From NCBI RefSeq assembly GCF_011386835.1, contig NC_088795.1, positions 103,538,434-103,602,433 of the forward strand: a stretch of DNA of 64,000 bases, read 5' to 3'. This DNA comes from Chrysemys picta bellii (taxonomy: Eukaryota; Chordata; Testudines; Emydidae). A program made the translations under genes and the position numbers. Positions 57,429 through 64,000 of the stretch are shown here, one piece after another. Within the stretch, counting starts at the first letter, position 1; each line of letters begins with the position of its first letter. The notes below the pieces were generated by a model. That model made no database searches. It saw only the letters and a list, made by a program, of their open reading frames with translations, and was not told the DNA's origin.

Positions 57429-57512
57429 GATTTGGGGGAGGAATAGCTCAGTGGTTTGAGCATTGGCCTACTGAACCCAGGGTTTTGAGTCCAATCCTTG
57501 AGGGGGCCATTC
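57429..57512 (+). mobile_element. SINE head without tail, inside the Harbinger element
   Basis: tttgggggaggaatagctca through 'tgagtccaatccttgagg' is the tRNA-like head of the SINE at 46.7 kb. It has an exact A-box (tagctcagtgg) and B-box-like sequence, then stops at 'gggggccatt'. The CR1-like tail is missing; SINE copies normally lose the 5' end instead. Confidence 0.85.
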
Positions 57513-57666
57513 TGTGTGACAGTTGTGTGTGTTTTTCCTTGATGCAAACCCACCCCCTTTGTTGATTTTAATTCCCTGTAAGCCAAGTTGCCCCTCCCTC
57601 CGTCAGAGCAATGGCAGACAATCGTTTCATGCTTTTTTTCAGCGCAGACGCCATAGCACGGCAAGC

Positions 57667-59670
57667 ATGGAGCCCGCTCAGATCACCACGGCAATTATGA
57701 GCACTGTAAACACCACACGCATTATCCTGCAGTATATGCAGAACCAGAACCTGCACAAGCAAAACCAGGCGAGGAGGCGACAGCAGCGCGGTGATGAGAG
57801 AGGTGAGGACATGGAGACAGACTTCTCTCAAAGTATGGGCCCCAGCAATGTGGACATCATGGTGTTAATGGGGCAGGTTCATGCCGTGGAACGCCGATTC
57901 TGGGCCCAGGAAACAAGCACAGACTGGTAGGACTGCATAGTGTTGCATGTCTGGGATGATTCCCAGTGGCTGCAAAACTTTTGCATGCGTAAGGGCACTT
58001 TCATGGAAATTTGTGAGTTGCTTTCCCCTGCCCTGAAGTGCAAGAATACCAAGATGAGAGCAGCCCTCAGTTCACAAGCAAGTGGCGATAGCCCTGTGGA
58101 AGCTTGCAATGCCAGACGGGTCAGTCGGGCATCAATTTGGAGTGGGCAACTCTACTGTGGGGGCTGCTGTGATCCAAGTAGCCAATACAATCAAAGAGCT
58201 GCTGGTATCAAGGGTAGTGACTCTGGGAAATGTGCAGGGCATAGTGGTTGGCTTTGCTGCAATGGGATTCGCTAACTATGGTGGGGTGATAGGTGGAACC
58301 CATATCCCTATCTTGGCACCGGAGCACCAAGGCAGTGAGTACATAAACCAAAAGGGGTACTTTTCAATGGTACTGCAAGCACTGGTGGATCACAAGGGAC
58401 GTTTCACCAACATCAACGTGGGATGGCTGGGAAAGGTACATGACGCTCGCATCTTCAGGAACTATGGTCTGTTTCAAAAGCTGCAGCAAGGGACTTTCTT
58501 TCCAGACCAGAAAATAACCGTTGGGGATGTTGAAATGTCTATAGTTATCCTTGGGGACCCAGCCTACCCCTTAATGCCATGGCTTATGAAGCCATACACA
58601 GGCAGCCTGGACAGTACTCAGGAGCTGTTTAACTATAGATTCATAGATTCATAGATTCTAGGACTGGAAGGGACCTCGAGAGGTCATCGAGTCCAGTCCC
58701 CTGCCCGCATGGCAGGACCAAATACCATCTAGACCATCCCTGATAGACATTTATCTAACCTACTCTTAAATATCTCAAGAGATGGAGATTCCACAACCTC
58801 CCTAGGCAATTTATTCCAGTGTTTAACCACCCTGACAGTTAGGAACTTTTTCCTAATGTCCAACCTAGACCTCCCTTGCTGCAGTTTAAACCCATTGCTT
58901 CTGGTTCTATCCTTAGAGGCTAAGGTGAACAAGTTTTCTCCCTCCTCCTTATGACACCCTTTTAAATACCTGAAAACTGCTATCATGTCCCCTCTCAGTC
59001 TTCTCTTTTCCAAACTAAACAATCCCAATTCTTTCAGCCTTCCTTCATAGGTCATGTTCTCAAGACCTTTAATCATTCTTGTTGCTCTTCTCTGGACCCT
59101 TTCCAATTTCTCCACATCTTTTTTTAAAATGCGGTGCCCAGAACTGGACACAATACTCCAGCTGAGGCCTAACCAGAGCAGAGTAGAGCGGAAGAATGAC
59201 TTCTCGTGTCTTGCTCACAACACACCTGTTAATACATCCCAGAATCATGTTTGCTTTTTTTGCAACAGCATCACACTGTTGACTCATATTTAGCTTGTGG
59301 TCCACTATAACCCCTAGATCCCTTTCTGCCGTAAGATCCCTTTCTGCCATTTAACTATAGGCTGAGCAAGTGCAGAATAGTGGTAGAATGTGCATTTGGA
59401 TGTTTAAAAGCATGCTGGCACAGTTTACTGACTCGAACAGACCTCAGTGAAACCAATATTCCCATTGTTATTACTGCTTGCTGTGCACTCCACAATATCT
59501 GTGAGAGTAAGGGGGAGATGTTTATGGCGGGGTGGGAGGTTGAGGCAAATTGCCTGGCTGCTGATTACGCGCAGCCAGACACCAGGGCGGTTAGCAGAGT
59601 ACAGAAGGGTGCAGGGCACATCAGAGAAGCTTTGAAAACTAGTTTCATGACTGGCCAGGCTATCGTGTGA
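57667..59670 (+). pseudogene. Harbinger (HARBI1-like) DDE transposase, broken
   Basis: The enzyme would cut and rejoin the element's terminal repeats. The ATG at 57667 opens MEPAQITTAIMSTVNTTRII. A nonsense codon (TAG for a probable Trp) stops it at 57928-57930, and a one-base frameshift near 58080 leads into the open stretch 58082-58654. There FGVGNSTVGAAVIQV is the helix-turn-helix-like part. GGVIGGTHIPI carries Gly (GGT, 58292-58294) where the family has the first catalytic Asp. GKVHDARIF and ILGDPAYPLMPWLMKPY follow, with the second catalytic Asp at 58556-58558. A CR1 splits the gene after ELFNYR. Behind it, VVECAFGCLK holds the catalytic Glu and ALHNICESKGEMF the C-terminal part. Deleting the insert and one 11-bp target duplication (722 bp) brings the two sides back into one frame. 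The TAG, the frameshift and the Asp change mean it was probably dead regardless of the CR1. Confidence 0.92.
58639..59349 (-). mobile_element. CR1 insertion in the transposase, 11-bp TSD
   Basis: A 711-bp 5'-truncated CR1 in antisense, flanked by tttaactatag on both sides (58628-58638 and 59350-59360). The left end has the CR1 tail as repeated 'atagattc' units, then 'ctggaagggacctcgagagg'. On the minus strand, [20 protein letters not shown] (59069-59350) and, after a frameshift at an A-run near 59130, [20 protein letters not shown] to [10 protein letters not shown] (58729-59151) are the C-terminal half of ORF2. The 5' truncation point shows a 16-bp tandem copy of gatccctttctgcc (59317-59350). 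Confidence 0.95.
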
Positions 59671-59821
59671 AAGTTCTGTTTTTTCTCCTTGATGAACCCC
59701 ACCCCCTTGATTCACTCTACTTCCCTGCAAGCTAACCACCCTCCCCTCTCCGCTTTGATCACCACTTGCAGAGGCAATAAAGTCATCGTTGCTTCACATT
59801 CATGCATTCTTTATTAATTCA

Positions 59822-61819
59822 TCACACAAATAGGGGGATAACTACCAAGGTAGCCTGGGAGGGGTGGGGGAGGAGGGAAGCACCAGGTGGGGTGCGGGAG
59901 GAGGGAAGGACAAGCCCACACTGCACTTTAAAACTTATTGAATGCCAGCTTTCTGTTGCTTGGGCAGTCCTCTGGTATGGAGTGGTTGCGTGCCCAGAGG
60001 AGGAGGGCAGTTGGTTACACAGGGGCTGCAGCGGTGGTCTGTGCTCATGCTGCCTTTCCTGAACCTCAACCATACGCCGGAGCATATCAGTTTGTTCCTC
60101 CAGTAGCCTCAGCATTGCCTCACCAAGAGGACGCCACCTATCTTCTTCAGTCCGCCACTTATTATCTTCAGCCTGCCACCTGTCCTTGCGTTCATATTGT
60201 GCTTTCCTGGACTCTGACATTGTCTGCCTCCACGCATTCTGCTGGGCTCTTTCAGTGTGGGAGGACTTAATGAGCTCAGAGAACATTTCATCGCCAGTGC
60301 ATTTTTTTCACCTTCTAATCTTCGGTAGCCTTTGGGAAGGAGAAGATAGTGTGAGCATTGAAACATTTGCAGCTGGTGGAGGAAAAAAAAGGGAGAGTGG
60401 TAGTTAAAAAGACACATTTTAGAGAACAATGGGTAAAGTCTTTTACGGTAAACCTTGCTGTTAACATTACATAGCACATGTGATTTCGGTACAAGGTTGC
60501 ATTTTGTCTCTTATTGAAGGTATGCCGGTTTGATGTGAGAGATCACACACGCAGGTCCAGGCAACAGAATTCGGGTTGCAGGCAGCCCTGGTAAGACACA
60601 CTCTTTTGGCTTCTTTTAATCTTGATAACATGTGGGAAAGGTTTCAAACAGCAGCGTCCTCATTTCCAATTCCAAGAAACCATTGGATTGGCCATTGAAA
60701 ATGGTTTGGCAATTTAAAAGGAGGGGCTGCGGTTTTTTGGGTTAATGTGCAGCACAAACCCAACTAATGCCCCCCCCCAACACACACACACAATTCTCTG
60801 GGATGATCGCTTCACCTCTCCCCCCACTGCGTGGCTAACAGCGGGGAACATTTCTGTTCAGCCGAGCAGGAACGGGCACCTCTGAATGTCCCCTTAATAA
60901 AATCACCCTATTTCAACCAGGTGACCATGAATTATATCACTTCCCTAAGGATAACACAGAGAGATAAAGAACAGATGTTGTTTGAATGCCAGCAAACACC
61001 GGGACCATACTCTGTGTTATGCAATGATTCCAGACTATGTGCTACTGGCCTGGCGTGGTAAAGTGTCCTACTATGGAGGACAAAATAAGACTGCCCTCCC
61101 TTTTGCAAAGGCTTTGGGAGTACATCCAGGAGAGCTGTATGGAGATGTCCCTGGAGGATTTCTGCTCCATTCCCAGACACGTTAATGGACTTTTCCAGTA
61201 GCTGTACTGGCCGCCAATGCCAGGGCAAATTAATCATTAAATACACTTGCTTTTAAACCATGTATAATATTTACAAAGGTACACTCACCAGAGGTCCCTT
61301 CTCCTCTTGGCGGGTCCGGGAGGCAGCCTTGACTGGGTTTGGGGGTTACTGACTCCAGGTCCAGGGTGAGAAACAGTTCCTGGCTGTCGGGGAAAATGGT
61401 TTCTCCTCTTGCTTGCTGTGAGCTATCTTCCTCATCCCAAAACCCACATCCCTGTTGCGTGCTGCTCCATGGATGGAGTCAAAGCACAGGGGTGGGGTAG
61501 TTTTAGGGGCACCTCCTAGAATGGCATGCAGATCACCATAGAAGTGGCATGTCTGGGGCTTTGACCCGGAGCGTCCATTTGCCTCTCTGTTTTTTTGGTA
61601 GGCTTGCCTCAGCTCATTAAGTTCCATGTAGCACTGCTGTGGGTCCCTGTTATAGCCTCTGTCCATCATGCTCTTGGAGGTTTTTTCAAATGTTTGGGCA
61701 TTTCATCTTTTTGAACGGAGTTCTGATAGCACGGATTCGTCTCCCTATACAGCGATCAGATCCCGTATCTCCCGTTCAGTCCATGATGGGGCTCTTTTGT
61801 GATTCTGTGACTCCATCAT
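59822..61819 (-). pseudogene. Harbinger Myb/SANT-like DNA-binding protein, two exons, broken
   Basis: The second protein of Harbinger elements binds the terminal repeats and brings the transposase to the nucleus. Exon 1 starts at ATG 61819 (minus): MMESQNHKRAPSWTEREIRD, the first helix of a Myb/SANT-like domain. A TAG replaces the expected Trp (61745-61747), and a TGA (a probable CpG-decayed Arg) follows 14 codons later. The same frame then runs through KSMMDRGYNRDPQQCYMELN and ELRQAYQKNREANG. The exon ends near 61289 at CTCTG/GTGAGT, a good donor. The acceptor is TTTTTTTCCTCCACCAG before 60372. Exon 2 contains RAQQNAWRQTMSESRKAQYE and a charged, probably coiled-coil stretch to LRRMVEVQERQ, with a stop at 59822. 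The gene converges on the transposase. The splice model is inferred from signals and family knowledge. Confidence 0.85.
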
Positions 61820-62210
61820 GGTCACCTTTGCTGATGAGATCTGAACTCACCTGCAGATTGCCACGCTGGCCAAACAGGAAATGAGATTCAAAAGTTTGCG
61901 GGCCTTTTCCCGTCTACCTGGCCAGTGCATCTGAGTTGAGAGCGCTGTCCAGAGCGGTCACAATGGAGCACTCCGGGATAGCTCCCGGAGCCAATACTGT
62001 TGAATTGCGTCCACACTACCCCACACTACTCTAAATTTGACCCGGCAAGGTTGATTTCAGCACTAATCCCCTCGTCGGGGGAGAAGTACAGAAATCGATT
62101 TTAAGAGCCCTTTAAGTCGAAAAAAATGGCTTTGTCTTGTGGACAGGTGCAGGGTTAAATCGATGTAATGCTGCTAAATTTGACTTAAATTCATAGTGTA
62201 GATGAGGGCT

Positions 62211-63296
62211 CAGACTAATCCCCAGGATAAATATGGCCCAAAACCCATAACCTGCCCCTAGCAAACAGTCAGAGAAGCTGTGCTGTGTATTGGAGAGTCA
62301 TGTGGAGTTGTAAAGGAACTAATTCCCATACAGTCAATTCTTAACAACAGAGCCATTTCATTTCTGCCACTTCAGCATTGGGATGATGGAGTCAGTGCAT
62401 CTTTTTGATCTCCAGTGTGTACATGCTTGTGGGTAAATTGCTAGGGTATCCAGCATCCCTGCCCCTAAATCGGCATCTTACGGCAGCATATACACATCCC
62501 CAATGAATCTGAATTCCATAGTGCACAAGGCGTGCTCATGCTCTGTACAGGGGACCTGTTCCAACTGCCATGGATGTAAAATGATAGTTTTTCCTTTGAC
62601 TTCAATAGAAGTTTGGATCTAGGATCTCCAAATTCTGTCCCACACCGTGCACAGAGGAATAGCACTGGATATTAATATATATAATATTGCTCTCAGTGGC
62701 CATAGTATAGGGAACAAAATTTGCCCTAAAGCAGTCTAGACTTACCTACTCATCTCAATGGAGCCAGTCTTTCTGAACCATTGTGTCTTTTAATCTCAGT
62801 TTCACCCCTTGAACCTGGGTTCAGAACACTGAGAGTTTTCAACCATCCTCCTAGCTCCTACTCCAAACTCATTGTGCACTTGAAGAATTGATGGTGACTA
62901 GGCTAAATCTTCTGGTTAGCCATCTACTGGATGATGTGTCAAGGAATGTTAGGATTATTATTTCAATTTATTATTATTAGATGGCTTAGACATATTGGAC
63001 CAGATACTTTAGAGTCAATGGAGTCTTGCTTATTTATTCCAGCTTCAGGATCTGGTCTATTGAAATCAATTCTGACCCGATGCAAGAGATTAGACTAAAT
63101 GGGACCTCATTTGTATTGTATGTTTGTTTTGTTTAAATGGAAGCTTTTTGAGCTGCTCAAAGGTTTGAAATGTGCTCATTGAGAAGAGAGACTTACAGAT
63201 TTGATATACCAGTAATAGTGCACTGATCCATTTTGCATTAAATAACTGTTTAAAATATATGTTGGTAGGAGGTATTTAGACAAACAATACTATTTT
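62211..63296. other. Intergenic DNA, no gene seen
   Basis: AT-rich; nothing beyond possible old repeat traces such as 'ggaccagatactttagagtc' and 'ctggtctattgaaatcaatt'. Confidence 0.5.
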
Positions 63297-63386
63297 GAGT
63301 ATCAGAGGGGTAGCCGTGTTAGTCTGAATCTGTAAAAAGCAACAGAGGGTCCTGTGGCACCTTTGAGACTAACAGAAGTACTGGGA

Positions 63387-63427
63387 GCATAAGCTTTCGT
63401 GGGTCAGAACCTCACTTCTTCAGATGC
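63387..63427 (-). ncRNA. Candidate hammerhead ribozyme in the Penelope terminal repeat
   Basis: Minus strand: GCAU, CUGAAGA, A, GUG(A)GGU-UCUG-ACCCAC, GAA, AGCU, U, AUGC. All hammerhead core positions are present. Stem I is 4 bp, stem II is 6 bp with a bulged A, and stem III is the self-complementary AGCU needing a dimer. It lies on the coding strand of the element, 3' of the ORF, as in other Penelope-like elements. Confidence 0.65.
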
Positions 63428-63488
63428 AAGTAATGGAAATCTCCAGAGGCAGGTATATATCAGTGTGGAGATAACGAGGTTACTTCAA

Positions 63489-64000
63489 TCAGGGAGGGTG
63501 AGGTGCTCTGCTAGCAGTTGAGGTGTGAACACCAAGGGAGGAGAAACTGTTTCTGTAGTTGGATAGCCATTCACAGTCTTTGTTTAATCCTGATCTGATG
63601 GTGTCAAATTTGCAGATGAACTGAAGCTCAGCAGTTTCTCTTTGGAGTCTGGTCCTGAAGTTTTTTTGATGTAAGATGGCTACCTTAACATCTGCTATTG
63701 TGTGGCCAGGGAGGTTGAAGTGTTCTCCTACAGGTTTTTGTATATTGCCATTCCTGATATCTGACTTGTGTCCATTTATCCTCTTGCGTAGTGACTGTCC
63801 AGTTTGGCCAATGTACATAGCAGAGGGGCATTGCTGGCATATGATGGCATATATAACATTGGTGGACGTGCAGGTGAATGAGCCGGTGATGTTGTAGCTG
63901 ATCTGGTTCTGGTGGTGGTTCTGGACCTCAGAAACCACCCTGACATTATCATCAAAGAGGCTGATAAAGGAGGTGCTGTTGTCATCATGAACAGGTCTGA
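63489..64000 (-). CDS. Penelope-like protein C-terminus: GIY-YIG endonuclease (partial)
   Basis: The frame is open from the window edge (reading ...DDNSTSFISLFDDN near 63940-63985) to a stop at 63489-63491, about 170 codons. The GIY-YIG nuclease would nick the chromosomal target and so prime reverse transcription by the N-terminal part, which lies outside. Motifs seen: NVIYAIICQQC (first motif, Tyr kept), MYIGQTGQSLRKRINGHKSD (YIG, catalytic Arg, and His) and KPVGEHFNLPGH (catalytic Glu and Asn). A Cys pair (C..C) in the first motif matches the zinc-finger-like feature of this domain in Penelope elements. There is no stop or frameshift in the visible part, so this is one of the youngest elements in the window. 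The start lies beyond the right edge. Confidence 0.9.
   Translation of the reverse strand, partial: RPVHDDNSTSFISLFDDNVRVVSEVQNHHQNQISYNITGSFTCTSTNVIYAIICQQCPSAMYIGQTGQSLRKRINGHKSDIRNGNIQKPVGEHFNLPGHTIADVKVAILHQKNFRTRLQRETAELQFICKFDTIRSGLNKDCEWLSNYRNSFSSLGVHTSTASRAPHPP

Larger units (their letters stand above)
56578..62210 (+). mobile_element. Harbinger DNA transposon, 5.6 kb, two-gene, decayed
   Basis: The ends agggtatgtctacactacga and (inverted) agccctcatctacactatga continue into 'aattaggtcaaattt' and 'atttaagtcaaattt', giving terminal inverted repeats of about 40 bp. Between them lie the two genes expected of the PIF/Harbinger superfamily: a plus-strand DDE transposase (57667-59670) and, convergent on the minus strand, a Myb/SANT-like DNA-binding protein with an intron (59822-61819). 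The element is nearly full length but broken by nonsense codons, a frameshift, a SINE piece (57429-57512) and a CR1 insertion (58639-59349). The exact 3-bp duplication could not be fixed. Subterminal sequence is shared with the MITEs at 5.4, 50.9 and 54.1 kb, suggesting these are related non-autonomous forms. Confidence 0.93.
63297..64000 (-). mobile_element. Penelope-like retroelement, 3' part (runs off the window)
   Basis: Read on the minus strand the element enters from the right edge with an open GIY-YIG coding region. It passes through a short non-coding part with a hammerhead-like motif, and ends at about 63297 in the sequence whose plus-strand form is gtagccgtgttagtctgaat. The same terminal sequence makes up the hairpins at 25.5 and 55.8 kb. 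Reverse transcriptase would lie beyond the window. The order coding region, then ribozyme-bearing terminal repeat, fits known Penelope-like elements. Confidence 0.9.

Noticed and set aside
60109..60477. 122-codon minus-strand frame over the Myb-like exon 2
   Set aside because: It crosses the predicted acceptor and is in a different frame from the coiled-coil-like protein; a shadow frame.
1..64000. CRISPR arrays, operons, rRNA genes or phage modules
   Set aside because: No regular spacer-repeat arrays, no dense co-directional genes and no rRNA sequence; all features are of vertebrate transposon type.

Overview
The window looks like vertebrate intergenic DNA, most probably from a cryptodiran turtle. 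It is AT-rich, has no bacterial-style gene packing, and no host exon could be supported. The repeat fauna points to a turtle: SINEs with a tRNA-like head and a CR1-like tail, many 5'-truncated CR1 LINEs, Penelope-like elements with a GIY-YIG domain, Ty3/gypsy LTRs, an intron-containing Harbinger element, and hAT and Harbinger MITEs. The organism call rests on recognising these families from general knowledge; no search was run.

Layout. 0-10 kb: a solo LTR with a perfect 5-bp target duplication (4271-4916), a Harbinger-like MITE, and a minus-strand gypsy fragment (LTR, primer site, decayed gag; 6830-8031). An 86-bp near-identical inverted segment links 5.7 kb and 9.7 kb. 10-19 kb: a CR1 tail and a 2-kb CR1 with a recognisable reverse transcriptase (12855-14855), then a quiet 4.4 kb. 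19-22.4 kb: a decayed Ty3/gypsy element with both LTRs, primer site, gag and polypurine tract, carrying a hAT MITE in gag and a 1.6-kb fold-back hAT element in its 3' LTR. 25-33 kb: three more CR1 remnants, a hAT element and a Penelope-derived hairpin inserted in one of the CR1s. 38-43 kb: a retroviral-type LTR, a MITE carrying a tRNA-like insert, and a small hAT MITE. 46-52 kb: a SINE nested in a SINE, another SINE, a non-LTR reverse transcriptase relic, a palindrome-rich Harbinger MITE and a hAT MITE with a perfect 8-bp duplication.

55-64 kb is the richest part: a second Penelope-derived hairpin; a 5.6-kb Harbinger element with a plus-strand transposase and a convergent minus-strand, intron-containing Myb-like gene; a CR1 inserted cleanly in that transposase; and, at the right edge, the 3' part of a Penelope-like element with an open GIY-YIG reading frame.

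The most interesting signal is in the three Penelope-derived copies (25.5, 55.8 and 63.3 kb). Each has, on the same relative strand, a 40-41-nt segment with the layout of a minimal type I hammerhead ribozyme. Two of them are about 200-bp hairpins with 12-13-bp target duplications, both turning back on the same 7-nt loop exactly at the ribozyme's 5' end. This suggests snap-back self-priming or a mobile palindromic derivative. Everything else is consistent with layered, decaying transposons.
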